Source: Pectobacterium fontis (GTDB lineage: Bacteria > Pseudomonadota > Gammaproteobacteria > Enterobacterales > Enterobacteriaceae). Taken from it: 51,051 nucleotides of DNA. Shown here one piece after another: positions 10,582 through 19,526 of the stretch. The first letter of the stretch is position 1. Each line of letters starts with the position of its first letter. A program made the translations under genes and the position numbers. Below the pieces are notes generated by a model. That model saw only the letters and a list, made by a program, of their open reading frames with translations, did not search any database and was not told where the DNA came from. The DNA is taken from NCBI RefSeq assembly GCF_000803215.1, contig NZ_JSXC01000042.1, positions 1-51,051 of the forward strand. Direction: 5' to 3'.

Positions 10582-10678
10582 GGTGATGGAAATCACCTTG
10601 GGTTAATCGCAGGATTAAAGCCTCTTTATCGCGGTTTGATACGATGACGCCGCCGTCAGGCTCTGTTATTAATAACAG
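10582..10678 (+). promoter_or_regulatory. Palindromes upstream of the iron-type ABC operon
   Basis: An inverted repeat GGTGAT-N4-ATCACC lies at 10582-10597. A perfect 16-bp palindrome CTGTTATTAATAACAG lies at 10663-10678, 28 bp before the ATG at 10707. Either could be an operator. A Fur-box comparison at 10545-10563 gives only a weak match. No clear Shine-Dalgarno precedes the ATG. Confidence 0.4.
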
Positions 10679-10706
10679 CGATCTTATCTAATACAGTTTT
10701 GATTCT

Positions 10707-12329
10707 ATGATCTCCGGTGTCTGGCGCGTCAGTAGTGGGTTGTTGGCGGGACTGTTGTTGCTTCCTTTAGCAACGGTTTTCTATCAGGCTTTTTTCGCCG
10801 GCGGGTTGGGGTTCACCCAACTGTGGCAAATCGGGTTACCCACCTACCTGATACATTCTGCGGTTATCGTACTGGGTACGCTTTTCTTCAGTTTACTGTT
10901 TGGATTGCCGTCAGCCTGGTTTATCGCCATGTACCGCTTTCCCGGCCATCGCGTGTTGCAATGGGCGCTTTGCCTGCCGCTTGCCATGCCCGCATTCCTG
11001 CTCGCCTATCTTTATACCGATGCATTACGGCACTTTTCCCAGTTGCTGCAAGAAGGTGGGCTGTCGGTAGTTTCATCATGGCGAGTATCCCATGTTGCCG
11101 GATTACCCGTTTCGCTTGTGGGCGTGAGCCTGATACTGGCGCTGGTGTTGTATCCCTATATCTATCTGCTGGTACGTGAAGCGCTGGTAAAACAGCCCGC
11201 GAGCCTCATCCATTCGGCTCGTTTGCTGAATCAGACACGCACTCAGGTATTCCGCCGCTTATGTTTGCCTCTTGCATGGCCAGCGATTGCCTGCGGTGGG
11301 GCGCTCGTGGTTGTGGAAACGCTGGGGGATTATGGCGCGGCGTCTTACCTTGGTATTCCCACCATGACAACCCAGGTGCTGGATATCTGGCAGGAGCAGG
11401 GCGATGTAGGAGCGGCAGCACGTCTTGGCGTGTTGATTTTGCCCGCGATCTTTCTCTTGATGTTTTTGGTTAATGTCTGGCGTCGGAAGCAACGAATTTA
11501 TCAGGCACAGGCTAATACTTCCCCGGTGGTGCCGCCCGTGTTGAATGGGTGGCGTAGCAGGATGGTTCGCGGCTACTGCTGGGGAATCGTTTGTCTGTCG
11601 TTTCTGTTCCCGGCTCTGTCTCTACTCTTTTTGGCTCTCCGCCACATGGTGTCGTTATGGGATATGGCGTTCCTCCACGCGGTGATTAATAGCCTGTTAG
11701 CGTCTGCCACGGCGACCGCCATCATTACGCTGATGTCACTGTCATTTATCTTCTACACGCGCACGGCCGGGATATTTGCCAATCAGACACCGGTTAGGTT
11801 AGTCAGCCTTAGCTTTGCCTTGCCTGGCACAGTACTGGCCGTTGGGCTGTTTACTCTACTGTCGCTGGTGGATAGCGGGATTACTCTGTTTGCCAACGCT
11901 ACGGGGTTACCTACAACGGATGCCTTGCTGGCGGGATCGTTGTTTATTCTCATCCTCGCTTATAGCGTTAAATTTGGACGCCTGATGCTAGACAGTCTTG
12001 AGCGCAGCATGGACGCTATTCCGTCGTCGCTGGACAGCGCAAGCCTCGTGTTGGGGGCTTCTCCCTCCAGCCGTTGGTCACGCGTGCATATCCCGCTATT
12101 GCGCCGCAGCCTGTTTATTGGGGCGTTGCTGATTCTCACGGAAAGCATGAAAGAGCTGAACGTTTCGCTGCTGCTGCGCCCTTTCGGGGTTGATACCTTA
12201 GCAACCTATGTTTTCCGCTTTACGGCGAGTGAGCAAATAGCGTCATTGGCGTTTCCTGCTCTAATGCTGGTGGCGGTGGGGCTGATCCCGGTTTTCTGGC
12301 TGCATCGCGTACTGAATATAAAAGGATAA
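10707..12329 (+). CDS. Iron(III)-type ABC transporter permease
   Basis: A 540-residue polytopic inner-membrane protein of the FbpB/SfuB/ThiP type, in which two permease domains are fused in one chain. Each half has an EAA-like loop: about 165-190 (SARLLNQTRTQVFRRLCLPLAWPAI) and about 440-470 (ASLVLGASPSSRWSRVHIPLLRRS). Hydrophobic segments run throughout and suggest about 12 helices. An in-frame stop at 10689 restricts the start to the ATG at 10707, which lacks a good ribosome site. No substrate-binding protein gene is adjacent, so ferric iron as substrate is inferred from the family only. Confidence 0.75.
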   Translation: MISGVWRVSSGLLAGLLLLPLATVFYQAFFAGGLGFTQLWQIGLPTYLIHSAVIVLGTLFFSLLFGLPSAWFIAMYRFPGHRVLQWALCLPLAMPAFLLAYLYTDALRHFSQLLQEGGLSVVSSWRVSHVAGLPVSLVGVSLILALVLYPYIYLLVREALVKQPASLIHSARLLNQTRTQVFRRLCLPLAWPAIACGGALVVVETLGDYGAASYLGIPTMTTQVLDIWQEQGDVGAAARLGVLILPAIFLLMFLVNVWRRKQRIYQAQANTSPVVPPVLNGWRSRMVRGYCWGIVCLSFLFPALSLLFLALRHMVSLWDMAFLHAVINSLLASATATAIITLMSLSFIFYTRTAGIFANQTPVRLVSLSFALPGTVLAVGLFTLLSLVDSGITLFANATGLPTTDALLAGSLFILILAYSVKFGRLMLDSLERSMDAIPSSLDSASLVLGASPSSRWSRVHIPLLRRSLFIGALLILTESMKELNVSLLLRPFGVDTLATYVFRFTASEQIASLAFPALMLVAVGLIPVFWLHRVLNIKG

Positions 12330-12333
12330 TTAC

Positions 12334-13419
12334 ATGCCCGTATCGATAGATATTCTGAGCGTTCAGGCAGTCAGTTGTACGTTGCAGCAGTCTCCCGTGT
12401 TGGAGAACATTTCCTTTACCGTGCGCGACGATGAGACGATCTGCCTGCTGGGTAAAAATGGCTGTGGTAAAACGGCGCTATTACAGGTGATCGCTGGCCT
12501 GCTGCCGATTACTCAGGGAAAAATCGTGCTGGAGGGTGAGCCTGTCAGCTCACCGCAAGAGTATGTTTTACCTGAACTGCGCCAGGTTGGCCTGATTTTT
12601 CAGGACTATGCGCTCTTTCCGCATCTGACAGTGGAAGGCAATATTGCGTTTGGGTTATATGGCCGCCCGGAAAGTGAAGTCAAGCCAATCTGTACGGAGA
12701 TGCTGGCGCTTTTACAACTGGATGAGGTTGCCGCACGTTATCCACACGAGCTATCGAATGAGCAGCAACAGCGTTTGGCGATTGCCCGCGCGCTGGCCTG
12801 TGAACCGAAACTGCTGTTGCTGGACGAACCCTTTCCTGGGCTGGACAGTCAGACTCGCTATCGCCTGATCACCGAATTACGGCAGGTTCTCAAACAGCGT
12901 CATGTCGCGGCGGTTTTCGCCACGCATAGCCGTGAGGAGGCTTTTGCCTGTGCCGATCATCTGATTCTGCTGGATGAAGGGAAAATTATGCAGCAGGGCT
13001 ATCCTTCCGAGCTATACCATCGTCCGAATAGCCGCTTTGTCGCTGATTTTATGGGGAATACGAACTATTTTCCGGTGAAAATTATGAGTGACCACCAATG
13101 GCAAAGCCCATTGGGCGATCACCATGCGACACATCCGCTCAATCAACCGATTGATTCCGCGTGTGATTGGATGGTGCGCCCCGCAGATGTGGCGCTGGCG
13201 CTCGATCCCGATGGTCCGGCCTCGATCGAAGATCGGCTGTTTATGGGCACATCAAATTTGTATCGGGTGCAGATGGGGGAACTGACGCTGCTGGTGCAGA
13301 CCAGCAACTGGTTTGAGCCAGGGCAGCAGGTACGTTTAAGTGTTAAAACGGATCCTCCGGTTTTGTATCCTGCTTTACCGGCCGTCAGCCATACGGATGA
13401 TGGCTCTGAAAAGCCATGA
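12334..13419 (+). CDS. ABC transporter ATP-binding protein, iron/thiamine/spermidine type, with altered signature motif
   Basis: A 361-residue ATPase, 4 bp after the permease gene and surely its partner. Walker A is GKNGCGKT (residues 40-47), the Q-loop is LIFQDYALFPHL, Walker B is LLLDEPFPGLD (about 161-171) and the H-loop is FATHSREEA. The ABC signature, usually LSGGQ, reads LSNEQ at 140-144, so both glycines are replaced. The C-terminal 120 residues form a TOBE-like regulatory domain. The stop codon abuts the stop codon of the convergent acetyltransferase gene. Confidence 0.8.
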   Translation: MPVSIDILSVQAVSCTLQQSPVLENISFTVRDDETICLLGKNGCGKTALLQVIAGLLPITQGKIVLEGEPVSSPQEYVLPELRQVGLIFQDYALFPHLTVEGNIAFGLYGRPESEVKPICTEMLALLQLDEVAARYPHELSNEQQQRLAIARALACEPKLLLLDEPFPGLDSQTRYRLITELRQVLKQRHVAAVFATHSREEAFACADHLILLDEGKIMQQGYPSELYHRPNSRFVADFMGNTNYFPVKIMSDHQWQSPLGDHHATHPLNQPIDSACDWMVRPADVALALDPDGPASIEDRLFMGTSNLYRVQMGELTLLVQTSNWFEPGQQVRLSVKTDPPVLYPALPAVSHTDDGSEKP

Positions 13420-13851
13420 TTATGCCTCGTGCAGATCTGCTGCTGGGATCAGCCAGGCGCTGTTGTGCTTTTCAAAGCCTAATTTTGGGTAGTAATCCAC
13501 CGCCAGCGGCGCGGCCAGCAAAATGATTTTGCAGCCTTTTTCAAGCTGCTGAGCGGTTTGTTGAATCAGCTTCTTACCTATTCCCGCCTGTTGACACTCC
13601 TCTGATACCGCCAGATCGGACAGATAACAGCAAAAGTGAAAATCCGTCACGCTGCGCGCAATCCCCACCAGTGTCTCCCCTTGCCAGGCAGAAACCAGCA
13701 GGTTGGCATGTTTCAGCATACCGGCAATCGCTGTCTCATCATCCAGCGGGCGGCGCGGCCCCAATGAGGTTTTCCTTAACAGTTCAATGAACTGCTGGCT
13801 GGAAAGCGGGGCGTTCACTTTGTAGCAAACATCCACGGATGCTGTGCTCAT
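13420..13851 (-). CDS. GNAT family N-acetyltransferase
   Basis: A 143-residue acetyltransferase-fold protein. The acetyl-CoA binding motif A is visible as LSDLAVSEECQQAGIGKKLIQQT, with the Q/R-x-x-G-x-G/A loop as QQAGIG. Motif B is YYPKLGFEKHNSAW, common in YhbS/YjaB-like GNATs. The frame extends to 13881, but AAGGAGA lies just upstream of the ATG at 13851, so that start was chosen. The substrate is not predictable. It converges on the ABC operon with no spacing. Confidence 0.8.
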   Translation of the reverse strand: MSTASVDVCYKVNAPLSSQQFIELLRKTSLGPRRPLDDETAIAGMLKHANLLVSAWQGETLVGIARSVTDFHFCCYLSDLAVSEECQQAGIGKKLIQQTAQQLEKGCKIILLAAPLAVDYYPKLGFEKHNSAWLIPAADLHEA

Positions 13852-13878
13852 GATGTCTCCTTCGTAGTTAATACCATT

Positions 13879-13982
13879 CACTTAAGCGTGGATTTAGGGG
13901 GAAACACGGTGATGAGGTTCCCGCAGGGATACCTCGCACCGTGGTAGCCCCCGGTATCTCGATTCTTAAACAATCGGCATTA
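13879..13982. repeat. Palindromic dispersed repeat, full copy
   Basis: A 104-bp element bounded by CACTTAAG and a CTTAAAC-containing end. Its core is a long hairpin: CACGGTG pairs with CACCGTG, inside that AGGT with ACCT, and inside that CCC with GGG, while outer GGGG and CCCC blocks extend the stem. The same core recurs at 51002-51051 and, partly, at 9972-9996. The ends recur without the core at 42173-42214. This resembles REP or miniature-transposon families of enterobacteria; the family name is not known to me. Confidence 0.75.
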
Positions 13983-14000
13983 CTCCTTCGTGGTGTGGTT

Positions 14001-14060
14001 TCTGATATACTTTGCGCGCCTGGGCGTTGCCCGGACGGATGTAAACGTCTGTATTTTTAA
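14001..14060 (+). promoter_or_regulatory. Predicted hpt promoter and leader hairpin
   Basis: The extended -10 TGATATACT (14003-14011) is convincing, while the -35 is poor, as is usual for extended -10 promoters. The leader then holds GACG-N8-CGTC followed by TGTATTTTT (about 14033-14057), a small hairpin with a T-rich tail that might attenuate. This is motif evidence only. Confidence 0.5.
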
Positions 14061-14144
14061 ACATCAGCATGGGTGCATCATCGAGAACGAGTCTGTCATT
14101 TGCCGATGGTGCTGAATACCTTATTTCAAAGAGTTATCAGTATG

Positions 14145-14678
14145 ATGAAACATACCGTGGAAGTCATGATTTCTGAGCAGGAAGTGATGGCGCGGGTTAC
14201 CGAACTGGGGCAACAGATCAGCGAACACTATCGTGACAGCGGCAGCGATATGGTGCTGGTGGGGTTATTGCGCGGTTCGTTTATCTTTATGGCCGATTTA
14301 TGCCGGGCGATCGATGTCCCTCACGAAGTGGATTTCATGACGGCATCCAGCTATGGCAGCGGTATGAACAGCACACGCGATGTGAAGATCCTAAAGGATC
14401 TGGATGAGGACATTCGCGGTAAAGACGTGCTGATCGTTGAAGACATCATCGATTCAGGTAATACGCTGAGCAAGGTGCGGGAAATTCTGCAACTGCGCCA
14501 GCCGAAATCGCTGGCTATCTGTACGCTGCTGGACAAACCCGAGCGCCGTGAAGTGGCAGTGAAAGTCGAGTGGGTTGGGTTCTCGATCCCCGACGAATTT
14601 GTCGTGGGTTACGGTATCGACTATGCCCAGCATTATCGCCATTTACCTTACGTCGGCAAGGTTGTTCCACAGGAATAA
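14145..14678 (+). CDS. hpt: Hypoxanthine phosphoribosyltransferase
   Basis: A 177-residue purine-salvage enzyme transferring phosphoribose from PRPP to hypoxanthine (and guanine), giving IMP/GMP. The PRPP-binding motif [13 protein letters not shown] spans residues 95-107, the flexible loop contains [12 protein letters not shown], and the C-terminal part has [19 protein letters not shown]. The frame is open to 14073, but the conserved beginning MKHTVEVMI places the start at 14145; the adjacent ATG at 14142 is an alternative. It converges on can. Confidence 0.96.
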   Translation: MKHTVEVMISEQEVMARVTELGQQISEHYRDSGSDMVLVGLLRGSFIFMADLCRAIDVPHEVDFMTASSYGSGMNSTRDVKILKDLDEDIRGKDVLIVEDIIDSGNTLSKVREILQLRQPKSLAICTLLDKPERREVAVKVEWVGFSIPDEFVVGYGIDYAQHYRHLPYVGKVVPQE

Positions 14679-14705
14679 CGCGTAAAACAAGGCTGATGCC
14701 GTGAA

Positions 14706-14726
14706 CGACGCCCAGCGAGTGGGCGT
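14706..14726. terminator. Hairpin between convergent hpt and can
   Basis: A perfect 8-bp GC-rich stem GACGCCCA/TGGGCGTC with GCGAG loop lies between the two stop codons. There is no strong T tract on either side, so termination efficiency is uncertain. Confidence 0.55.
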
Positions 14727-14736
14727 CAGGCAGCAA

Positions 14737-15378
14737 TTAAGACAGGGTGGAAATCGCGCGGCGATAACGCTGTTCCAGCGTCTCCCGGTTGGTCGCGGTG
14801 ACTTCCAGATCGCGCAGACGGCCATCCTGAATCCCGTATACCCAACCGTGGATCGTCACTTTCTGCCCACGCTTCCAGGCAGATTGCATGATGGTGGAGT
14901 GGCCGAGGTTATACACCTGCTCGACAACGTTGATCTCACAGAGCGTGTTCAGACGCTGTTCGGGAGGCAATTCCCCCAGCAGCGAACTATGCTTGTACCA
15001 CAAATCACGAATATGCAGCAGCCAGTTGTTAATCAAACCCAGCTCCGGGTTTTCCACCGCGGCCTGAACACCGCCGCAGCCGTAGTGGCCGCAGATGATG
15101 ATATGTTCGACTTCGAGAACCTCGACGGCATATTGCACGACAGACAGGCAATTGAGATCGGTATGAATAACCAAATTGGCAACATTGCGGTGAACAAACA
15201 GTTCACCAGGCTCAAGGCTGGTCAGACTTTCAGCAGGTACGCGACTGTCCGAGCATCCAATCCATAGAAAACGGGGTCGTTGTGCCTGCGCCAGACGTTC
15301 AAAGTAGCCAGGATCCTCTTCCACCATCGTTTTAGACCAAAGCTGGTTATTGGCGATGAGCGTTTCGATTTCTTTCAT
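14737..15378 (-). CDS. can: Beta-class carbonic anhydrase
   Basis: A 213-residue zinc enzyme interconverting CO2 and bicarbonate, which supplies bicarbonate to carboxylases in air. Zinc ligands and catalytic residues are Cys42 and Asp44 ([10 protein letters not shown]) and His98 and Cys101 (CGHYGCGGV). It matches E. coli Can (YadF, 220 residues) along the chain. It is divergent from yadG with 137 bp between them. Confidence 0.96.
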   Translation of the reverse strand: MKEIETLIANNQLWSKTMVEEDPGYFERLAQAQRPRFLWIGCSDSRVPAESLTSLEPGELFVHRNVANLVIHTDLNCLSVVQYAVEVLEVEHIIICGHYGCGGVQAAVENPELGLINNWLLHIRDLWYKHSSLLGELPPEQRLNTLCEINVVEQVYNLGHSTIMQSAWKRGQKVTIHGWVYGIQDGRLRDLEVTATNRETLEQRYRRAISTLS

Positions 15379-15515
15379 GAAAGTAAATGACCTGTAACAA
15401 ACAAGGGGCAGTGGGGAGTAATATAAGGCAACATGCGTCGTTTGAAAAACGATAGTTTATCTCCGTCACACTTCAAATCTGTAGAACTCACTGATAATAA
15501 GGCAATCCATTTCTT

Positions 15516-16445
15516 ATGACATATGCACTGGAACTGGCGCAATTAACCAAGACCTATCCGGGAGGCGTCAAGGCGTTACGGGGGATCGACCTGAACGTGG
15601 AAGCCGGCGATTTCTATGCGCTGCTGGGGCCGAATGGCGCAGGAAAATCCACCACGATTGGGATTATCAGCTCGTTGGTGAATAAAACCGCCGGTAAAGT
15701 TCGTGTCTTCGGCTATGACCTTGAGCTGGATAAAGTGAATGCGAAACGCCAACTGGGGCTGGTTCCGCAGGAATTTAACTTCAATCCCTTTGAGACGGTA
15801 TTGCAGATTGTGGTTAACCAGGCGGGCTACTATGGCGTGAAACGTCAGGATGCGTTGCAGCGCGCGGAAAAATACCTGAAACAACTGGATCTATGGGAGA
15901 AACGTGGCGAAAAAGCGATGATGTTGTCCGGTGGGATGAAGCGTCGCCTGATGATTGCGCGTGCATTAATGCATGAGCCTAAGCTGCTGATTCTTGACGA
16001 ACCCACCGCCGGTGTGGACATCGAATTACGTCGTTCCATGTGGGGTTTTTTGAAAGCGCTGAACGCGCAGGGCACCACGATTATTCTGACTACGCACTAT
16101 CTGGAAGAAGCGGAAATGCTGTGCCGCAACATCGGGATCATCCAGCGCGGAGAGCTGGTGGAAAATACCTCGATGAAGCAGTTGCTTGGCAAGCTGAAGT
16201 CAGAGACGTTTATTTTCGATCTGGCGGTGAAAAGCCCGCTGCCGCAGTTGGAAGGCTACGCATTCCGCCTGACGGACACGTCAACGCTGGAAGTGGATGT
16301 CATGCGTGAGCAAGGCCTGAATGCGTTATTTAGCCAGCTCAACGCGCAGGGGATAACGATATTGAGTATGCGTAATAAAGCGAACCGGTTGGAAGAGCTG
16401 TTTGTCACGCTGGTGAATGGGGCAAACGGGGGAGAAAAGGCATGA
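15516..16445 (+). CDS. yadG: ABC-2 type transporter ATP-binding protein YadG
   Basis: A 309-residue ATPase of the ABC-2 exporter class. Walker A is GPNGAGKS (38-45), the signature is LSGGM, Walker B is LLILDEPTAGVD and the H-loop is LTTHYLEEAEML. It pairs with yadH, whose ATG overlaps the yadG TGA as ATGA (16442-16445), so translation is coupled. The substrate is unknown in E. coli as well. Confidence 0.94.
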   Translation: MTYALELAQLTKTYPGGVKALRGIDLNVEAGDFYALLGPNGAGKSTTIGIISSLVNKTAGKVRVFGYDLELDKVNAKRQLGLVPQEFNFNPFETVLQIVVNQAGYYGVKRQDALQRAEKYLKQLDLWEKRGEKAMMLSGGMKRRLMIARALMHEPKLLILDEPTAGVDIELRRSMWGFLKALNAQGTTIILTTHYLEEAEMLCRNIGIIQRGELVENTSMKQLLGKLKSETFIFDLAVKSPLPQLEGYAFRLTDTSTLEVDVMREQGLNALFSQLNAQGITILSMRNKANRLEELFVTLVNGANGGEKA

Positions 16446-17212
16446 TGCATTTGTATTGGGTGGCGCTACAGAGTATCTGGGTTAAAGAAGTGACCCGGTT
16501 TGGGCGGATCTGGATCCAGACGCTGGTGCCGCCCGTGATCACCATGACGCTGTATTTTATTATTTTTGGCAACCTGATCGGTTCACGTATCGGCGAGATG
16601 CACGGTTTTACCTACATGCAGTTTATTGTGCCGGGTTTGATCATGATGGCGGTGATCACCAACGCCTATGCCAACGTCGCGTCCTCCTTTTTCAGCGCTA
16701 AGTTTCAACGCAATATTGAAGAACTGCTGGTTGCACCCGTGCCGACCCATGTGATTATTGCGGGTTATATTGGCGGCGGTATCGCGCGCGGCCTATGCGT
16801 GGGGGTTTTGGTGACGGCGGTGTCGCTGTTCTTCGTCCCGTTGCATGTTCATGCCTGGTGGGTGATTGTTCTGACGCTATTGCTGACGGCGATGCTGTTC
16901 TCGCTGGCAGGATTACTGAATGCCGTATTTGCGAAAACCTTTGATGATATCAGTCTGATTCCGACATTTGTGTTAACGCCGCTGACCTATCTGGGTGGGG
17001 TGTTTTACTCACTGACGCTGCTGCCACCGTTCTGGCAAGCCGTATCTAAACTGAACCCGGTGGTGTACATGATCAGCGGCTTCCGTTACGGTTTTCTCGG
17101 GATTCAGGACGTGCCGCTGCTGTTCACGATGTCGGTGCTGACTGCCTTTATCGTGGTGTTTTATCTGCTGGTCTGGTGGCTGATTGAACGCGGGCGCGGG
17201 TTGCGAACGTAG
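16442..17212 (+). CDS. yadH: ABC-2 type transporter permease YadH
   Basis: A 256-residue inner-membrane protein with about six hydrophobic segments and the ABC-2 permease pattern (PGLIMMAVITNAYANVASSFFSAKFQRNIEELLVAP, then TYLGGVFYSLTLLPPFWQAVSKLNPVVYMI near the C-terminus). It forms the membrane half of the YadGH exporter. E. coli yadI and yadE, which usually follow, are missing, and panD comes next. Confidence 0.94.
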   Translation: MMHLYWVALQSIWVKEVTRFGRIWIQTLVPPVITMTLYFIIFGNLIGSRIGEMHGFTYMQFIVPGLIMMAVITNAYANVASSFFSAKFQRNIEELLVAPVPTHVIIAGYIGGGIARGLCVGVLVTAVSLFFVPLHVHAWWVIVLTLLLTAMLFSLAGLLNAVFAKTFDDISLIPTFVLTPLTYLGGVFYSLTLLPPFWQAVSKLNPVVYMISGFRYGFLGIQDVPLLFTMSVLTAFIVVFYLLVWWLIERGRGLRT

Positions 17213-17224
17213 TCGGTAAATGAG

Positions 17225-17248
17225 AAGGCGGTGGTAACACCGCCTTTT
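17225..17248. terminator. Bidirectional terminator between yadH and panD
   Basis: A 9-bp stem AAGGCGGTG/CACCGCCTT with GTAA loop, followed by T residues on the plus strand and leading A residues. It serves the convergent ends of yadH and panD. Confidence 0.8.
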
Positions 17249-17263
17249 GCTTATCTAAAGCGA

Positions 17264-17644
17264 TCAGGCGACCTGAACTGGAATCGCTTTGGCCTGACGT
17301 TGCAGTTCGTTATCACCCGAGAAATAGGCCACTTTCGGGCTGTGGCTTCTGGCTTCCTCGTCGGACATCTGTACGTAGGAGCAGATAATCAGCTTGTCGC
17401 CCACGCAGGCAAGGCGAGCCGCGGCACCGTTTACAGAGATAATGCGTGACCCCCTTTCGCCCACAATCGCGTAGGTAGAGAAACGCTGACCGTTATCAAC
17501 GTTATAGATATCAATCGCTTCGTATTCCAGAATGCCGGCGGCATCCATAAAATCCTGATCGATGGCGCAAGAGCCTTCATAATGCAAGTCAGCCTGAGTC
17601 ACTTTCACCCGGTGCAGCTTGCCTTGCAGCATGGTACGTATCAT
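17264..17644 (-). CDS. panD: Aspartate 1-decarboxylase (pyruvoyl enzyme)
   Basis: A 126-residue proenzyme that makes beta-alanine from aspartate for pantothenate synthesis. Self-cleavage occurs between Gly24 and Ser25 (HYEGSCAID), leaving a pyruvoyl group on the alpha chain. The frame extends to 17665, but [16 protein letters not shown] is the conserved start and GAGGT lies upstream of it. It is adjacent to panC; E. coli yadD, which normally separates them, is absent. Confidence 0.96.
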   Translation of the reverse strand: MIRTMLQGKLHRVKVTQADLHYEGSCAIDQDFMDAAGILEYEAIDIYNVDNGQRFSTYAIVGERGSRIISVNGAAARLACVGDKLIICSYVQMSDEEARSHSPKVAYFSGDNELQRQAKAIPVQVA

Positions 17645-17661
17645 CGCTTTGTTACCTCGGT

Positions 17662-18516
17662 TCATACAGTCAAATCGACCTGGTGGTTATCAATCAATCT
17701 GGCTTTGCCTAACCAGGCAGCCATCAAAATCACGGCGCGTGTGCTGGCCGCACTCAGCGGTTGTAGCGTATCCGCATCGCGGATAAACAGCTCATCAGGC
17801 GTAAAGCCCGCGTCCCGCAGCTTCTCTGCCGCTTGTTCCAACAAGATATCTATCTGGCGATCGCCGTTGTCCAACTGCGTCGAAAGCGCCATCATCACCT
17901 GATAAAGCGTCGGTGCCCGTTGGCGTTCTTCAGCAGTGAGATAGCCATTACGTGAACTCAATGCCAGCCCATCTTTTGCCCGCACGATAGGCACGCCAAT
18001 GATATCAATGTCATAGCCCATATCGCGAACAAGCTGGCGAATCAGCGCGAGCTGCTGGTAATCTTTCTCACCGAAGCAGGCTACATCCGGTTGTACCAGA
18101 TTGAACAGCTTGCTGACAATGGTGGCGACGCCCCGGAAATGGCCGGGACGGCTGGCGCCTTCCAGCATGGAAGACAGGCCGGGCACATCGACAAACGTTT
18201 GCGATTCCAGCCCATTCGGGTATATCACATCCGGGCTAGGCGCGAAAACCAGATCGGCACCGCGGCGATTCAATTTCTCGCAGTCTTCCTGCAATGTTCG
18301 CGGGTAGCGGGCTAAATCATCTGGCCGCTCAAACTGCATGGGATTGACAAAAATGCTGACAATGACGATGTCGGCGTGCGCTCTGGCTTCATCCACCAGC
18401 GTCATATGTCCGTCATGCAAATTACCCATGGTGGGAACCAAAGCAATACGTTTCCCTTCCTGACGCCAGCGACGAACTTCACGGCGCAGCAGCAGAGGGG
18501 TTTCGATTATTAACAC
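17662..18516 (-). CDS. panC: Pantothenate synthetase
   Basis: A 284-residue ligase that joins pantoate and beta-alanine with ATP. The HIGH-like motif is MGNLHDGHM (about residues 30-38), with [28 protein letters not shown] and the KMSK-like [10 protein letters not shown]. The GTG at 18516 was chosen because it sits 7 nt after TAAGGAGT and gives the E. coli-like beginning M-LIIETP. The longer TTG-started frame to 18534 begins upstream of that ribosome site. It follows panB by 66 bp. Confidence 0.96.
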   Translation of the reverse strand: MLIIETPLLLRREVRRWRQEGKRIALVPTMGNLHDGHMTLVDEARAHADIVIVSIFVNPMQFERPDDLARYPRTLQEDCEKLNRRGADLVFAPSPDVIYPNGLESQTFVDVPGLSSMLEGASRPGHFRGVATIVSKLFNLVQPDVACFGEKDYQQLALIRQLVRDMGYDIDIIGVPIVRAKDGLALSSRNGYLTAEERQRAPTLYQVMMALSTQLDNGDRQIDILLEQAAEKLRDAGFTPDELFIRDADTLQPLSAASTRAVILMAAWLGKARLIDNHQVDLTV

Positions 18517-18564
18517 ACCCGTACTCCTTAACAAAAACAGCCTGATGAGTGGAATGCCCGTTCT

Positions 18565-18600
18565 TTAATGAAACGAGTGTTCTCAATGAAATGAATGTTC
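18565..18600 (-). repeat. 18-bp tandem duplication of the panB 3' end
   Basis: On the minus strand the panB end GAACATTCATTTCATTGA (18583-18600) is followed at once by GAACACTCGTTTCATTAA (18565-18582). The two match at 15 of 18 positions. All three differences are synonymous third-position transitions or a stop-to-stop change, so both copies spell EHSFH-stop. Confidence 0.9.
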
Positions 18601-19377
18601 TTCGGCCGGATAAATACCCTGTTCGACCTCTTGTGCGTACAACCGGACAGCCGTACGGATGTCGCCGCTTTGCGCCAGAAAATTCTTGGCAAACTTAGGT
18701 GTGTTGTCACCGGTAATGCCGAGAGCATCATGCATGACCAGAATCTGCCCGTCGGTCACGTTACCGGCGCCAATGCCAATCACGGGTATCGACAGCGCGT
18801 CCGTGACACGTTTGGCCAGCGCAACCGGTACGCATTCCAACACCAGCAACTGCGCGCCTGCTTCTTCAAGCGCAAGGGCATCGGCCAGCAGTTGATTGGC
18901 ATCGTTTTCGCTGCGTCCCTGAATTTTATAGCCACCGAAAATGTTAACGGACTGCGGCGTCAGCCCCAGATGACCACACACTGGCACCGCGCGTTCGGTC
19001 AGCATTTTTACCGTTGGCGCAAGCCAGCTTCCGCCTTCCAGCTTTACCATATTCGCACCGGCACGCATCAGCTCTGCCGCCTGACTGAACGTTTGTTCCG
19101 GCGTGGCATAAGTCATAAAAGGCATATCGGAGAGAACCAGCGCCAGCGGTGCGCCGCGGCGAACACACTGTGTGTGATACACGATATCGTTTGTGGTGAC
19201 GGGCAAGGTGGAATCGTGACCCTGTACGGTCATTCCCAGCGAGTCACCCACCAGCATCACGCGGATACCCTGTTCAAAAAACAGGCGGGAAAAACTGGCA
19301 TCGTAAGCGGTGATCGTAGCGAATTTTCGCTGCTCTTGTTTCCATTGGCGCAAATGGGAGATAGTCGTCGGTTTCAT
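18583..19377 (-). CDS. panB: Ketopantoate hydroxymethyltransferase
   Basis: A 264-residue Mg-dependent TIM-barrel enzyme that transfers a one-carbon unit from methylene-tetrahydrofolate to alpha-ketoisovalerate. The N-terminal [17 protein letters not shown] and [12 protein letters not shown] carry metal and substrate ligands. Further family stretches are [18 protein letters not shown] and [15 protein letters not shown]. It is the first gene of panB-panC-panD. Its last six codons (EHSFH-stop) are followed directly by a near-identical 18-bp copy. Confidence 0.96.
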   Translation of the reverse strand: MKPTTISHLRQWKQEQRKFATITAYDASFSRLFFEQGIRVMLVGDSLGMTVQGHDSTLPVTTNDIVYHTQCVRRGAPLALVLSDMPFMTYATPEQTFSQAAELMRAGANMVKLEGGSWLAPTVKMLTERAVPVCGHLGLTPQSVNIFGGYKIQGRSENDANQLLADALALEEAGAQLLVLECVPVALAKRVTDALSIPVIGIGAGNVTDGQILVMHDALGITGDNTPKFAKNFLAQSGDIRTAVRLYAQEVEQGIYPAEEHSFH

Positions 19378-19439
19378 GACGGCCTTCCTATGTCAATAGG
19401 GCGAAGAATTGAGGAGAACATTCTAATGTAAGCTGACGT

Positions 19440-19475
19440 GTAGCGATATACCCGTCATGCTTCAAGTTACCGATG
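19440..19475. repeat. Fragment of a dispersed enterobacterial repeat
   Basis: The phrase ATACCCGTCATGCTTCAAGT, between panB and folK, matches a short repeat phrase recalled as common between genes in Pectobacterium, Serratia and Yersinia. Only a short fragment is present in this window. The identification rests on memory of the motif. Confidence 0.4.
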
Positions 19476-19526
19476 TGAGAGGGGCTGATAAGCGGGATGG
19501 TCAGTAGGCCTCGCCATTCCAACTGT

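Noticed and set aside
14701-15267. A 188-codon plus-strand frame opposite can.
   Set aside because: It is antisense to the conserved carbonic anhydrase and has no recognisable domain.
18595-19431. A 278-codon plus-strand frame opposite panB.
   Set aside because: It is a shadow of the well-conserved panB gene; no family is recognised in it.
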